Part shown: positions 18,667 to 28,180 of the stretch, piece after piece
Numbering within the stretch: position 1 is the stretch's first letter
Layout: each line of letters starts with the position of its first letter
Program-made: the position numbers and the translations under genes
Assembly: GCA_021325175.1 (NCBI GenBank)
Contig: JAJPHS010000032.1
Span: forward strand, 1 to 64,000
Direction: 5' to 3'
Length of the DNA stretch: 64,000 nt
DNA from: Terriglobia bacterium
Lineage (GTDB): Bacteria > Acidobacteriota > Terriglobia > Bryobacterales > Bryobacteraceae
The notes under the pieces: model-generated
Database searches by the model: none
Told to the model about the DNA's origin: nothing
The model's input: only the letters and a program-made list of their open reading frames with translations

Positions 18667-20056
18667 AAAATTAGAGCTTCCACCCGCGCAAATGCGGGAA
18701 CTGGGATATCGCGTCGTCGATCGCATCGTCGATCATCTGGCGGGGTTGGACGAGAAAATGGTCGGCGCCAAGGGCGATCCGGCGGTGCTGCGGCCGCAAT
18801 TGCGCCAATCGCCGCCGTGCAGCGGGGTCCCGGCGGAGGAGATTTTCTCGCGCCTGGAGCGCGACGTCCTTCCTTACATCATGAACATCTGCCATCCGCG
18901 TTTTTTTGCGTTTGTGCCGGGGCCATCGAATTTCGTGAGCGTGATGGCCGATGCGCTCGCCGCGGGATTCAACGTATTTAACGGGTCCTGGCTGGGCGGC
19001 TCGGGTCCGGCGGCGATGGAGCTGGCGGTAATCGACTGGTTTCGCCAATGGTGCGGATTTCCGGAACAAGCCGGCGGGCTGTTTGTTAGCGGCGGATCGA
19101 TGGCGAACCTGACGGCGCTCACCACCGCGCGTCACGTCACGCTGAAGGATCGGACCGGGGGCGCGGTTCTTTATTATTCCGATCAGACTCATTCCTCGAT
19201 CGATCGCGCGCTGCGCGTCATCGGCTTTTTGCCGGAGCAGATCCGGCGTCTGCCCGCCGATAGCAGCTTCCGCCTGCCGCTGGAGGCGCTGGCGCGCGCG
19301 GTGGCCGAGGACCGGCGCGCCGGTCTGCGGCCTTTCTGTGTGATCGCCAACGCGGGCGCCACCAATACCGGCGCCATCGATCCGTTGGCGGAAATCGCCG
19401 CATTCTGCCGCGCCGAGGACTTATGGATGCACGTCGATGGAGCCTACGGCGCGGCGGCCGTAATCAGCGATCGAGGGAAAAAACTTCTGGATGGCATCGC
19501 GCTCGCCGATTCGCTCTCCATTGATCCGCATAAGTGGCTTTTTCAACCGGTAGAATGCGGATGTGTGCTGCTGCGCGATTCGAATCTGCTGAAGGCGACC
19601 TACAGAATTATGCCGGAGTATCTGGCGGACGTGCATCGCAATGTGGCGGAGGTGAATCCGTGTGATTACGGCATTCAGTTAACGCGCGGATTTCGCGCTT
19701 TGAAAGTGTGGATGTCCGTGCAATATTTCGGCTTGGAGTCCTTTGCCGCGGCCGTGGAGCGCGGTTTCGCGCTCGCCGAACTTGCGGAGGCGAAACTGCG
19801 AACGATGCCTTGCTGGGAAGTAACCACGCCCGCGCAAATGGGCATCGTGACCTTCGCCCGCCGTGGCTCGGATCATCGCTTTTACGCGCGAATGCACGAT
19901 GCGATGCTGCGCGACGGCTACGCTTTGGCGACCTCGACAGTGCTGAAGGGAAAAACCGTGCTGCGGCTGTGCACCATTAATCCGCGAACCAGCGATGAGG
20001 ATATCGAAGGGACGCTCGATTGGCTGGATGCGCTGGCGGAGTCGAATTCAGAGTGA
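18659..20056 (+). CDS. PLP-dependent group II amino acid decarboxylase
   Basis: Aromatic-L-amino-acid / glutamate decarboxylase family, 465 residues from the ATG at 18659, overlapping the pcm stop by 8 bases. PLP is bound by K292 in SIDPHKWLFQPVECG. H178 (SDQTHSS) stacks on the ring, and D260 (MHVDGAYG) contacts the pyridine nitrogen. The CHPRFFAFVPGP and GSWLGGSGPAAMELAVI segments are typical of the bacterial DOPA/tryptophan decarboxylase-like branch, often of unproven substrate. It is the last gene of the operon; a 16-base palindrome follows before the convergent tRNA. Confidence 0.87.
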   Translation: MNEKLELPPAQMRELGYRVVDRIVDHLAGLDEKMVGAKGDPAVLRPQLRQSPPCSGVPAEEIFSRLERDVLPYIMNICHPRFFAFVPGPSNFVSVMADALAAGFNVFNGSWLGGSGPAAMELAVIDWFRQWCGFPEQAGGLFVSGGSMANLTALTTARHVTLKDRTGGAVLYYSDQTHSSIDRALRVIGFLPEQIRRLPADSSFRLPLEALARAVAEDRRAGLRPFCVIANAGATNTGAIDPLAEIAAFCRAEDLWMHVDGAYGAAAVISDRGKKLLDGIALADSLSIDPHKWLFQPVECGCVLLRDSNLLKATYRIMPEYLADVHRNVAEVNPCDYGIQLTRGFRALKVWMSVQYFGLESFAAAVERGFALAELAEAKLRTMPCWEVTTPAQMGIVTFARRGSDHRFYARMHDAMLRDGYALATSTVLKGKTVLRLCTINPRTSDEDIEGTLDWLDALAESNSE

Positions 20057-20084
20057 CCGCCAAAAGTGATGGCCCGATGTGCCG

Positions 20085-20100
20085 TGCGGTCGCGACCGCA
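20085..20100. repeat. Perfect 16-base palindrome between decarboxylase and tRNA-Ser
   Basis: TGCGGTCGCGACCGCA reads the same on both strands. It sits in the 60-base gap between two convergent transcription units. With no loop and no T-tract it is a weak terminator candidate at best; a protein binding site is possible. Confidence 0.3.
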
Positions 20101-20116
20101 TTCCGTGTGCTCGCGA

Positions 20117-20206
20117 TGGCGGAGAGAGAGGGATTCGAACCCTCGATAGAGTTTCCCCTATACACGCTTTCCAAGCGTGCGCCTTCAACCACTCGGCCAT
20201 CTCTCC
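20117..20206 (-). tRNA. tRNA-Ser (anticodon GGA)
   Basis: The reverse strand folds as a class II tRNA of 90 bases. The acceptor arms GGAGAGA and TCTCTCC are followed by G and an encoded CCA. The D-arm is of the GCCGAGTGGTTGAAGGC type, the anticodon stem-loop is ACGCTTGGAAAGCGT with GGA, a long variable arm follows, and the T-loop is GGTTCGAATCC. It reads serine UCC/UCU codons. It lies 18 bases downstream of the secreted-protein gene on the same strand, so it may be transcribed with it. It is not the selenocysteine tRNA. Confidence 0.97.
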
Positions 20207-20224
20207 TGGGCGTATTTCTCCAGT

Positions 20225-20926
20225 CTAACGCATGCGAAACAGATAATCTCTCAGCCGCAAATAGGATTCCGGATTCGCGCCGCGATTGTCGCAGCCTCCG
20301 ATTCGCGCCAGCAACTCCTGTTTCGACGCCGTCGCCGCCAGCGCGACGTCCTGCTGCTCGTTTCGCCGGCGCAGTTTTTCGATATCGGTAACCGGCGGTG
20401 CGACAGGGAGGCCGCACAGAAAATTCATCATCGAGCGCGCCGGCGCCTGATCCGGCACGCGCGCATCCATCACGCGAATTTCCATCGGATAGACGACCCA
20501 ATCATCCTCCACATCCAGCTCCGGCTCGATTTTAACGCGGCGCACAATCGCATCGCGATCCGCAAAAAGATCCAGCCAGAAAATCTGCGTCGCGTCGCCA
20601 TGATAAGGCGAGGTCAACGGCTCCAGCCGCTCGCCGATTTCGCGGTACATCGAAACCTTCACCGCGTTATCGGGATTTTCCCCCACGTACAGCCAATACG
20701 GCGTCCCGCTTTTTACCTGCACCACGATTTGAAACGACGTGAAGCCATTGCGAACGACCGCCGGCGAGAGGATTTCGCGCGGCTGCGCGGGAGCGGTGAC
20801 ATTGCCGGATGCGTCGATGCGCGCAAATTCGGAATAAACACGGAGCGACTGCGCCGAACCGGGCAGCAGCGCCATCCACCATATTACAAACGCAGCGGGC
20901 GAAACCGGCGGCCTCCGCACCATCAT
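20225..20926 (-). CDS. Secreted conserved protein, function unknown
   Basis: The product is 233 residues starting at tandem ATGs at 20926/20923. It has a signal peptide ([18 protein letters not shown]). The mature part begins [15 protein letters not shown] and has motifs [38 protein letters not shown] and [16 protein letters not shown]. These look like an acidobacterial conserved family that I recall without a known function. The C-terminal ~60 residues are helical and charged. The tRNA-Ser gene follows closely downstream. Confidence 0.75.
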   Translation of the reverse strand: MMVRRPPVSPAAFVIWWMALLPGSAQSLRVYSEFARIDASGNVTAPAQPREILSPAVVRNGFTSFQIVVQVKSGTPYWLYVGENPDNAVKVSMYREIGERLEPLTSPYHGDATQIFWLDLFADRDAIVRRVKIEPELDVEDDWVVYPMEIRVMDARVPDQAPARSMMNFLCGLPVAPPVTDIEKLRRRNEQQDVALAATASKQELLARIGGCDNRGANPESYLRLRDYLFRMR

Positions 20927-20958
20927 TCGCCACGATTGTACTCAAAAAGCGCCCGCCC

Positions 20959-21005
20959 AAAAAAATCGGCGCGCGCGGCTCTGAAGGCCAGAGCCAGCGC
21001 GCGCC
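20959..21005 (-). terminator. Strong intrinsic terminator of the coiled-coil protein gene
   Basis: On the reverse strand GGCGCGCGC-T-GGCTCTG pairs with CAGAGCC-GCGCGCGCC around a 5-base loop, 16 base pairs with one bulge (20968-21005). It is followed by GATTTTTTT (20959-20966). It lies 28 bases past the stop of the gene at 21033 and ends its transcript before the secreted-protein gene. It works in one direction only, as no T-run follows on the plus strand. Confidence 0.93.
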
Positions 21006-21032
21006 ATCCCCCGCGGTCCTCCGACCGGAGCC

Positions 21033-21908
21033 TTAGCGGCGCGCCATTTTCACTTTCGGCGTCGCAAGGTAGCCCACGATTTCATCTTTCTTAATCTGGT
21101 TGACCACGATCTCATCCGGCTGCTTGTTGTCGCTCACGTAAAGCTGCACCGGCTCGTTGAGGGTCTTGTCTTTCTTTTCGACTTTCTTATCGTCGGCCAG
21201 GATCAAGACCGAGTAGCGATTCCGCTTCGGATCCACCTTCTTCAGCGTCAGCGTCAAATCGCCAACCTTCTGGGTCATGTTGTGCTTGTTCAGATCGAAC
21301 TCGAAGTAGTTCCGTTCGCCGAGCTCGCGAAGCGCGGCCAGATCCTTGGAGTTGGTCGCGATCAAGCCGCTCATTACACCCATGTCGCCCATGGCGCGCT
21401 TCAGATCGGCGCCGGTCTTTTCGAGCTCCGATTGCGTCGCCGCCAGATCGGTCTTCACCGTCGTCACATCGGTTTTGACGCCGCTCACGTCGCTGGAAAC
21501 CTCGGTCAGCTTCGCGGTCGCGGTCGAAGTTTCATCCTTCAACTGGCTCAACTGCTCCGAGACTTCCTTCTGCTGATTGTCCAGCCGGCGCGCGAGCTCG
21601 ATGCTTTGTTTGCGCGTTTCCGACCGCGCCTTGCTCAGCGCGGAATTGGCCGCGTCATTGGCGCTCTTGATCTCGTCATTGATCGCCTGAAGACGCTGCT
21701 GGAGCAGCGAGGTGGTCGCATCGCTGATCCGGGTCAACTGCGCCTGCGTGTCCTGCTGCTGCTGGGTCATCTCCTGTTCCAAATGGTTCGACCGCACCAG
21801 CAGATATCCGTCCCCGGCCAGCGCCAGCATCAACCCTCCGCTCAGGGCGGCGATCAATAACGGATGTGAGTTGCCACGCACTTCGGGTTTATCCAGTTCG
21901 TTTGACAT
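21033..21908 (-). CDS. Membrane-anchored coiled-coil protein, function unknown
   Basis: The product is 291 residues from the ATG at 21908, with AAGGAG nine bases upstream. The frame extends further but without support. Residues 17-37 form one membrane segment (PLLIAALSGGLMLALAGDGYL). Residues ~40-190 are a long coiled coil rich in Gln, Thr and Ser with heptad-like repeats (SSDVSGVKTDVTTVKTDL). The C-terminal ~90 residues are a compact beta-type domain (FEFDLNKHNMTQKVGDLTL) with many lysines. It is probably periplasmic with a cytoplasmic N-terminus. It forms its own transcription unit with a strong terminator. I do not recognise a named family. Confidence 0.82.
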   Translation of the reverse strand: MSNELDKPEVRGNSHPLLIAALSGGLMLALAGDGYLLVRSNHLEQEMTQQQQDTQAQLTRISDATTSLLQQRLQAINDEIKSANDAANSALSKARSETRKQSIELARRLDNQQKEVSEQLSQLKDETSTATAKLTEVSSDVSGVKTDVTTVKTDLAATQSELEKTGADLKRAMGDMGVMSGLIATNSKDLAALRELGERNYFEFDLNKHNMTQKVGDLTLTLKKVDPKRNRYSVLILADDKKVEKKDKTLNEPVQLYVSDNKQPDEIVVNQIKKDEIVGYLATPKVKMARR

Positions 21909-22106
21909 TTCTCTAAACTCCTTGGGGCCAGGCGTTTGAATTTCTCCGAGCGGCCTTGACCATCGGCGAGCAGAGTTGCACGGCGCATGCCACACCCGAA
22001 CAAATCGGCGAAACGATGTTTTACAGGCACTTAGCCAAGGGGAGATGGCGGGCTCCGAGGCTATTTTTCCGCGTAATCTTTACGAGAACGGGCGAAGTTA
22101 CGGAAT

Positions 22107-23213
22107 TTATCCCAGAAGCGCCCACACGCGCTCCAGAACATCGCCGTCTTCCGGGCGAATCACGTGGCCGAGCGGACGCCAGCGGTCGAAAAAGCGCTCG
22201 CTCACCGCGCCGGCGAAAATCGAAATCACCGGGACCCCGCTCGCCGAGGCGACATGGCCGCCCGCCGAATCGTAGCCGATGAACTGCTTCGAGCGCGCAA
22301 TCTCCGCGGCAAAGGAGGCGAAAGATCCCTGATGCGTCCGCATCCCCGGTGGAATCGCGCGCTCCACGCGATCGCGCTCTTCCGCGCTTCCGCCTTGATC
22401 GACCAGCACGGAGCGTCCGGCGAGCAGCTTTAATAATCCGCGCTCGAAATCGCCGCCCAGCCGCTTGGCTTCGTTCTCTCCCACACCCAGGCTCACCGTG
22501 ATCTCCGCTGCTGCTCCGGCGGGCGCCGGCGGCGCGATATAAGGCCGCGCATCCACGCCGAAAATTTCCTTCGCCCAGCGCGACGCCAGCTCCGGTAAGC
22601 GTCCCGGCCCCTCGATCTCACGGCTTGGAAAGAAAAAATAGCGCGATTCCTCGCACACCGAAATCAGGCCGAGCTGCGTCAGGCGCGAATCCGGATCGAT
22701 CACGATCCCCTTGTCAAACCACAGCGACGCCGACGCGCGCAGGCGCTCGAGCAGCGTTCCGCCGCGCGCATAAGCAACCGGCCGATGGCGAATGCGGCGG
22801 TCCGAGGAAAACATCTCATACGATTTGGCCGGGCCGGCGAAGTAAATCTCCGCTTCCGGATATCTCCGCTTGGCGGCGTCGAGCAGCACGCTGGTTACGG
22901 CCACATCCGCGCCCAGGGTCACGCGCGAGAGAACAAAAACCGCGGCGCAGCTTTCCGGGGGCCGATTTGCAGGCGCGCGGCCGGACGGGCGGAGGCGCGC
23001 AGAAAGCTCCGGCGCGGCCCGCCCGATCACGTCCGCAAACAATCGCCGGTAAACGCCGCAGAGCCGCGGCTCGAAGGAATCGGCCAGCCGTTCCACCACC
23101 AGCGACAGCAGCGCGCGCCCCTGATCGATTTCGATGGCGCGGTCAAGCAGGCCGGCCGGCCAGGTCTCGCCGCGCAGGCAGCAGTCGAGCAGCCGCTTAC
23201 AGGTATTTTCCAA
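22107..23213 (-). CDS. Glycosyltransferase family 9-like protein (heptosyltransferase fold)
   Basis: The product is 368 residues from a TTG at 23213, with GGAG eight bases upstream inside the mtnP gene; the two genes overlap by 17 bases. A C-terminal GT9-like nucleotide-sugar domain is seen in [21 protein letters not shown] followed by [17 protein letters not shown], and an N-terminal half has [19 protein letters not shown]. The first ~85 residues are an extra helical part. GT9 enzymes add heptose or related sugars to lipopolysaccharide core. The exact donor and acceptor cannot be read, and no other LPS genes are nearby. Confidence 0.68.
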   Translation of the reverse strand: MENTCKRLLDCCLRGETWPAGLLDRAIEIDQGRALLSLVVERLADSFEPRLCGVYRRLFADVIGRAAPELSARLRPSGRAPANRPPESCAAVFVLSRVTLGADVAVTSVLLDAAKRRYPEAEIYFAGPAKSYEMFSSDRRIRHRPVAYARGGTLLERLRASASLWFDKGIVIDPDSRLTQLGLISVCEESRYFFFPSREIEGPGRLPELASRWAKEIFGVDARPYIAPPAPAGAAAEITVSLGVGENEAKRLGGDFERGLLKLLAGRSVLVDQGGSAEERDRVERAIPPGMRTHQGSFASFAAEIARSKQFIGYDSAGGHVASASGVPVISIFAGAVSERFFDRWRPLGHVIRPEDGDVLERVWALLG

Positions 23214-24069
23214 CCAGAAGCTCCAGCTTCTTGTGAGTCGCTTCGGGAATTGCTTTTCGATCCGTGATCAGGGCGTGCGCCAGCGCCGATCCGCACTTGC
23301 ACTCGCGTTCTTCCGGCATCGCGCGCACCGCGGCTTCGATTACTCTACAGGCGTTTTCCGCGTTTTTGTTGAGCACCGCGATAATCTGCTCCACCGTCAC
23401 CGCGTCATGATCCTCGTGCCAGCAGTCGTAATCGGTCACCATCGCGATGGTCGTATAACAAATCTCGGCTTCGCGCGCCAGCTTCGCTTCCTGAAGATTC
23501 GTCATGCCGATCACGTCCATGCCCCAGCTTCGATACAGCCGCGATTCGGCCAGCGTCGAAAACGCGGGACCCTCCATGCACAGATACGTCCCGCCCGATT
23601 TGGCGTTGACGCCGGCTTCGCGGCAGGCCGCCTCCGCGACGGAGGCGAGCTGCGAGCACACCGGATGGGCGAAGCTGATGTGCGCCACCAATCCTTCGCC
23701 GAAGAACGTCGAAGCGCGCCCGTGCGTGCGATCGACGAACTGATCCGGAATCACGAAATCCATCGGCCGGTGCTCTTGCTTGAGCGATCCCACCGCGCTC
23801 AGCGAAAGAATGCGCTCCACGCCGAGCTGCTTGAAGCCGTGAATGTTCGCGCGAAAATTCAGCTCCGATGGCGAGATACGATGGCCGCGTCCATGCCGCG
23901 ATAAAAACGCGACCTCGCGTCCGCTAAGACGGCCCACCACGTAGGCGTCCGACGGCGCGCCCCACGGAGTCTGAAGCGCGCACTCCTGGTGCGCCGTGAA
24001 TCCCGGCATCGAATACAACCCGCTGCCGCCGATAATCCCGATGCTTGGTTTCGCCATGTCTGGTTTCAT
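23197..24069 (-). CDS. mtnP: S-methyl-5'-thioadenosine phosphorylase
   Basis: It cleaves methylthioadenosine to adenine and methylthioribose-1-phosphate in methionine salvage. The product is 290 residues. The ATG at 24069 overlaps the epimerase stop (ATGA); a second ATG at 24057 gives [11 protein letters not shown]. Family motifs: phosphate loop [31 protein letters not shown] and [13 protein letters not shown], then [18 protein letters not shown]. The length is normal for the MTAP branch of the PNP family 2. It sits inside an overlapping run with methylmalonyl-CoA genes, to which it has no obvious metabolic tie. Confidence 0.93.
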   Translation of the reverse strand: MKPDMAKPSIGIIGGSGLYSMPGFTAHQECALQTPWGAPSDAYVVGRLSGREVAFLSRHGRGHRISPSELNFRANIHGFKQLGVERILSLSAVGSLKQEHRPMDFVIPDQFVDRTHGRASTFFGEGLVAHISFAHPVCSQLASVAEAACREAGVNAKSGGTYLCMEGPAFSTLAESRLYRSWGMDVIGMTNLQEAKLAREAEICYTTIAMVTDYDCWHEDHDAVTVEQIIAVLNKNAENACRVIEAAVRAMPEERECKCGSALAHALITDRKAIPEATHKKLELLVGKYL

Positions 24070-24461
24070 TCCTGAATCAGTTCGAGCAGCACGCCGCCGG
24101 TGGAGGATGGATGGACGAAGACGTAGAGATGGCCGCCCGCGCCCGTTCTCGGCTCATTCAGCAAGCGCGCGCCCGCCGATTTCAGCCGCTCGATGGAAGC
24201 TTTCAAGTCCGGCACGCGAAGGGCGACGTGATGCAATCCCTCGCCGCGCTTCTCTAAAAATTTTCCGATCACCGAATCGCTTTGCGTCGGCTCGAGCAGC
24301 TCGATTCGCGCCTCGCCCAGCGGCAGCATCGCGACGTTCACTTTTTCATGCTCCACCGTTTCGCGCGGCAGCGCCTCCAGTCCAAGCTGATCGCGATAAA
24401 ACTTCAGCGCATCGTCCAGCGAGCGCACCGCAATTCCCAAATGATCCATCGACGCTTTCAT
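24066..24461 (-). CDS. mce: Methylmalonyl-CoA epimerase
   Basis: Vicinal-oxygen-chelate enzyme that interconverts (R)- and (S)-methylmalonyl-CoA. The product is 131 residues from the ATG at 24461; a TTG nine bases upstream is the alternative. The metal ligands expected of the family are visible: His in MDHLGIAV, His in [20 protein letters not shown], and Glu in GVLLELIQE; the second glutamate lies in ARIELLEP. It lies 43 bases downstream of meaB and overlaps mtnP. With meaB it points to propionyl-CoA metabolism through methylmalonyl-CoA. Confidence 0.93.
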   Translation of the reverse strand: MKASMDHLGIAVRSLDDALKFYRDQLGLEALPRETVEHEKVNVAMLPLGEARIELLEPTQSDSVIGKFLEKRGEGLHHVALRVPDLKASIERLKSAGARLLNEPRTGAGGHLYVFVHPSSTGGVLLELIQE

Positions 24462-24504
24462 GGCCTGCAAGACGAGGCGTGCTTCAACTCCGCCGGCGCC
24501 CCGC

Positions 24505-25434
24505 TCAAATCCTTTCGAGCCATTCTTTCAATACAGAGTACGGATCGCGCCTGCGCTCGGCCACTTCGCGACCTCCGGCCGCGAACTCCGCCGCGGGCAG
24601 CCGATCCAAAATTTTTTCGCGCAGCATCTCGCGCAGGCGAATCGCCCAGATATCGGCGGCGCGCTCCCGGGAGCGCCCGCGCGAATGATACTCGCGCGCG
24701 GCCGCCATCGTCTCAACGATTCCCTTCCCGTCGCTCGCCACGGCCTGCACGATTTTGGGAACCCATCCGTCGGCGCGATGCGCCAGCGTCAGATAACTTC
24801 GCAGCTCGCGCTCCAGTTTATCGGCGCCCGCCAGGTCTGCTTTATTGATGACGAACACGTCGGCGATCTCCATGATCCCGGCCTTAATCGCCTGCACATC
24901 GTCGCCCATGCCGGGAACCATCACCACCAGCGTCACATCCGCCAGCCGCGCAATCTCGACCTCATCCTGCCCCACCCCCACCGTCTCGACCAGAATCGCG
25001 TCGAAACCCGCGCCGTCCAGCAGCAGCGTCATTTCCGTGGTCGCCGCCGCTAATCCTCCCAGCCAGCCACGCGTCGCCATCGAGCGAATGAACACGCCCG
25101 GATCGGAATGGTGCTGCTGCATGCGGATGCGATCGCCCAGGATCGCTCCCCCGGAGTACGGGCTGGTCGGGTCGACCGCGATCACGCCCACCGTTTTCCC
25201 TTCGGCGCGCAGCGCGCGGGCGAGCTGATCGACCAGCGTGCTTTTGCCGGCGCCCGGCGCGCCGGTGATGCCGAGAATCAGCGCGCGCCCGGTGCGCGGA
25301 AACAATTCGCGCAATAAATGCTCCGCCTCCGGACGGCGATTTTCAATCCACGTGGCCGCCCGCGCCAGCGCCCGCGCGTCGCCGGCGATGATCTTTTCGG
25401 CCAGAGAGACTTCCGCGATAGATTGGTTCAGCAT
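24505..25434 (-). CDS. meaB: Methylmalonyl-CoA mutase-associated GTPase MeaB
   Basis: G3E-type GTPase that protects and reloads B12-dependent methylmalonyl-CoA mutase. The product is 309 residues from the ATG at 25434, overlapping the acyl-CoA dehydrogenase stop by 7 bases. Walker A is [18 protein letters not shown]. The switch region [35 protein letters not shown] and the specificity motif NKAD are all present. The C-terminal dimerisation part ([14 protein letters not shown]) is kept. The mutase genes themselves are not in the window. Confidence 0.95.
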   Translation of the reverse strand: MLNQSIAEVSLAEKIIAGDARALARAATWIENRRPEAEHLLRELFPRTGRALILGITGAPGAGKSTLVDQLARALRAEGKTVGVIAVDPTSPYSGGAILGDRIRMQQHHSDPGVFIRSMATRGWLGGLAAATTEMTLLLDGAGFDAILVETVGVGQDEVEIARLADVTLVVMVPGMGDDVQAIKAGIMEIADVFVINKADLAGADKLERELRSYLTLAHRADGWVPKIVQAVASDGKGIVETMAAAREYHSRGRSRERAADIWAIRLREMLREKILDRLPAAEFAAGGREVAERRRDPYSVLKEWLERI

Positions 25435-26576
25435 CCGCTCTTCAGCAACTGGCGCGCGATCACCAGCTTCTGGATTTCGCTGGTCCCCTCGCCGATAGTG
25501 CAAAGCTTGACGTCGCGATAATACTTTTCAACCGGGTAATCCTTGATGAACCCGTATCCGCCATGGATTTGCAGCGCCTGATCCGCCACGCGAACCGCGA
25601 TCTCCGACGCGTACAGCTTGGCCATCGCCGATTCCTTGTTCACGCTGTTGCCGTTGTCCTTCAGCCACGCCGCGCGAAGCGTCAGCAGCCGCGCCGCGTC
25701 AATTTCCGTCGCCATGTCGGCCAGCTTATGCTGGATCGCCTGAAACTCCGAAATAAAGCGTCCGAACTGTTTGCGCTGCTTCGAATATTTGAGCGCCGCC
25801 TCATAAGCGCCCTGCGCCACGCCGACCGAAAGGGCGGCGATCGAGATCCGGCCGCCGTCCAGGATCCGCAGGCTGTCGACGAATCCCTCGCCGCGTTTGC
25901 CTAAAAGCTGCGACACCGGCAGATGGCAATCGCTAAAGATCACTTCGCCCGTGGGCGAGCAGCGCATCCCCAGCTTGTTTTCTTTTTTTCCCGGACGAAA
26001 GCCCGGCGTGCCCTTTTCGAGGATGAACGCCGAGATTCCGTGCGACGATGCCGCGCGGTCCGTCACCGCCATCGCCACGCAAACATCGGCGATGTGCGCG
26101 TTGGTGGTGAAGGTTTTCGATCCGTTCAGCACCCATTCTTCCCCGTGCAGCACCGCGTGGGTGCGGGTCCCGCCCGCGTCCGATCCGGCTTCGGGCTCGG
26201 TCAGCGACCAGCAGCCGATCCATTCGCCGCTGGCGAGCTTGGGAATGTAGCGCTCCTGCTGCTCACGATTGCCGGCGAGAAAAATGTGATTGGTGCACAG
26301 GGAAACGTGCGCCGCCGCGCTGAGCGCGATGGCCGGATCGACGCGCGCCAGTTCTTCCATGATCACCGTGTAATCGACGTAGCTGTAGCCGGCGCCCCCC
26401 AGCGCTTCGGGAAATACCGCGCCGAGCACGCCCATGCGCCCCAGATCCCGAAACACCTCCATCGGAAAATGCTGCGTCTCATCCCATTCGAGCACGTGCG
26501 GCCGCATCTCGGCTTCCGCGAACTCGCGGATCGTGCGGCGAAGTTGGTTCTGTTCAGGGGTGTAACCGAAATGCAT
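25428..26576 (-). CDS. Acyl-CoA dehydrogenase
   Basis: FAD enzyme introducing the alpha-beta double bond into acyl-CoA, passing electrons to ETF. The product is 382 residues from the ATG at 26576 ([14 protein letters not shown]); an apparent longer frame is a shadow of the next gene. Signatures: [33 protein letters not shown] and [20 protein letters not shown]. The catalytic base is E363 in GEGTSEIQK. It is of the short-chain or branched-chain type by its overall sequence. Its neighbours meaB and mce suggest a role in branched-chain amino acid or short acyl-CoA breakdown leading to propionyl-CoA. Confidence 0.92.
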   Translation of the reverse strand: MHFGYTPEQNQLRRTIREFAEAEMRPHVLEWDETQHFPMEVFRDLGRMGVLGAVFPEALGGAGYSYVDYTVIMEELARVDPAIALSAAAHVSLCTNHIFLAGNREQQERYIPKLASGEWIGCWSLTEPEAGSDAGGTRTHAVLHGEEWVLNGSKTFTTNAHIADVCVAMAVTDRAASSHGISAFILEKGTPGFRPGKKENKLGMRCSPTGEVIFSDCHLPVSQLLGKRGEGFVDSLRILDGGRISIAALSVGVAQGAYEAALKYSKQRKQFGRFISEFQAIQHKLADMATEIDAARLLTLRAAWLKDNGNSVNKESAMAKLYASEIAVRVADQALQIHGGYGFIKDYPVEKYYRDVKLCTIGEGTSEIQKLVIARQLLKSGC

Positions 26577-26583
26577 CGGGAAG

Positions 26584-27771
26584 CTAAACGATCTCCTCTT
26601 TTGTCTCGTCCCAGCGAACCGCGCGCTGAAGCCGATGGCTCTCAAGCGCCATGCGGCAGGCGATCGAGACGCGATATCCCAGATCGAACGGGCAGCTTGG
26701 TTTCGCGGTTCCGCGAATCGCGTCGAGAAAATTCTGCATGTGCGCGTGCGGAAGGCTGGTTCGCCGCCCGGCCATCTCGTTGCCGTCGGGACGATTGACT
26801 TTTTGCGGTAAATAGCGGATCTGATTGCCGCGCGAGATCGTTCCCTGATCGCCCAGCACTTGCTCGGCAATGCCCGGATGATTGTTGCCGAATCCCGAAC
26901 TCCAACTGATCAGGATGTTTTCCGGCTGCTCCAGCGCCACCACCATCGTATCCGGGACCTCGCGGCCGTCTTTCCATAGCAGCACGCCGCCGGACATGAA
27001 AGCCGCGCGCGGGATGCGCAAATCAAGGGCTTTAAACCAGAAACAAATCTGCTGGCTCATGTTCTCGTAAACGCCGCCGCCCGAATAATCGCTGTACAGC
27101 CGCCAGTTCACGAACCGCCGGGCATCGAAATCGCGCGCCGGAGCGTCGCCCAAGAAGGCCTGCCAGTCGATGTTGCGCGCGTTCGCCTCCGGCGTAAGCC
27201 TTGAGGATCGCGACCACGGCGGCTTGGCCGCGGGCGAGTTGCGGAAATGATCCATGCGGATCGCGGTGATGCGTCCCATGCGGCGGCGGTCGGAAAGAAA
27301 ATGCAGTGCATCGTCCATTTGGCCGGAAGAACAGGCCTGATGCCCCACTTGCACGATGCGTCCGGAATTTTGAAACGCCGCGCGCATCCGCTTCGCCTGT
27401 TCCACCGTGAAGGCCATGGTCCGCTCGACGTAAACGTGTTTGCCGGCGCTTAAAGCGGCGCAAAAATGTTCGGCGTGAAGATGCTGCGGCGTGGCGATAA
27501 TCACGGCGTCAATCGAACGGTCGTCCAGAAGACGGCGATAATCGCTATGCGCCGCAACGCCCAGGCTTTGCGCCCGCTCCAGATGCGGCGTGTAGATGTC
27601 GCTCACCGCAACCAGCTCCGCGTGAGTCGAAGCGCGAAGATGATTGGCAAGTTCGCCGCCGCGACCGCCGAAACCGATCAGCCCGGCGCGCACGCGATCG
27701 CCGGCGGAAAGAAAAGTTCCGCTGGCGACGCCGGTGGCCACCTGGCCGATAAAGTTACGGCGGGACTCCAT
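26584..27771 (-). CDS. Gfo/Idh/MocA-family oxidoreductase with altered active site
   Basis: The product is 395 residues. The N-terminus has a Tat-like twin Arg ([14 protein letters not shown]) followed directly by a Rossmann fold ([15 protein letters not shown] at 28-42). The usual EKP motif, whose Lys is catalytic, reads E116-R117-T118 (HVYVERTMA). The usual GxxxDxGxH histidine motif is replaced by [11 protein letters not shown]. So it keeps the NAD-binding fold but lacks the standard catalytic pair; it may act on another substrate or be non-catalytic. It lies 7 bases upstream of the acyl-CoA dehydrogenase gene. The start codon falls within a small inverted repeat. Confidence 0.82.
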   Translation of the reverse strand: MESRRNFIGQVATGVASGTFLSAGDRVRAGLIGFGGRGGELANHLRASTHAELVAVSDIYTPHLERAQSLGVAAHSDYRRLLDDRSIDAVIIATPQHLHAEHFCAALSAGKHVYVERTMAFTVEQAKRMRAAFQNSGRIVQVGHQACSSGQMDDALHFLSDRRRMGRITAIRMDHFRNSPAAKPPWSRSSRLTPEANARNIDWQAFLGDAPARDFDARRFVNWRLYSDYSGGGVYENMSQQICFWFKALDLRIPRAAFMSGGVLLWKDGREVPDTMVVALEQPENILISWSSGFGNNHPGIAEQVLGDQGTISRGNQIRYLPQKVNRPDGNEMAGRRTSLPHAHMQNFLDAIRGTAKPSCPFDLGYRVSIACRMALESHRLQRAVRWDETKEEIV

Positions 27772-27781
27772 ATAAGGAGTG
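27764..27781 (-). promoter_or_regulatory. Inverted repeat around the start codon of the Gfo/Idh gene
   Basis: On the reverse strand ACTCC and GGAGT pair around TTATAT, placing the ATG of the oxidoreductase partly in the loop. No Shine-Dalgarno is seen in front of this ATG. A hairpin here could limit initiation, but it is short and may be chance. Confidence 0.25.
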
Positions 27782-27807
27782 TAGCAACCGGCGGCCGTAC
27801 GCTGAAT

Positions 27808-28095
27808 CTAATCGATAAAACCCTTCCAGGTTTGGCCTTTTTCGTCGCGCAGCGTCACTACCACGTTTTCGGAAACGCCGGTCAGCGTGCGCCCCTGGGA
27901 ATCGCGAAAGCGATAGACCACCGAATTATCGGGATTCCGCGTCGCCGAGCCGCGCCAGATGTTGCCGTACTCGTCCTTCAGCTTGATATGATCGCCGTGG
28001 CCGTATCCGGAAACTCGCGTTTTTGTTTTTTCTTCCTCCAGGTGAAAATATCCGCCGGGAAGATGGGTGCGTTTGCGGTGGCTGCTGTAGATCAT
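27808..28095 (-). CDS. Small conserved protein, function unknown
   Basis: The product is 95 residues from the ATG at 28095. There is no signal peptide or membrane part. It is strongly charged and beta-like, with two similar halves: IKLKDEYGNIWRGSATRNPD and VVTLRDEKGQTWKGFID both follow the pattern hydrophobic-L-x-DE-x-G-x-x-W-x-G. This suggests an internal repeat of a small beta module. Coding is supported by codon bias and gene-like spacing, 36 bases upstream of the Gfo/Idh gene. I do not know the family. Confidence 0.65.
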   Translation of the reverse strand: MIYSSHRKRTHLPGGYFHLEEEKTKTRVSGYGHGDHIKLKDEYGNIWRGSATRNPDNSVVYRFRDSQGRTLTGVSENVVVTLRDEKGQTWKGFID

Positions 28096-28180
28096 CGCTC
28101 GAGCCCCATTATGCCGCGCGCCTGCGCGCGTTTCGATAGGGTTTGTACCCTAGTTTCAGTAGGAAAATCGAAAGGAAATC

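Noticed and set aside
20177..21094. Plus-strand frame of 305 codons over the secreted-protein gene and terminator
   Set aside because: It spans a tRNA edge and an intrinsic terminator and is antisense to a gene with a signal peptide.
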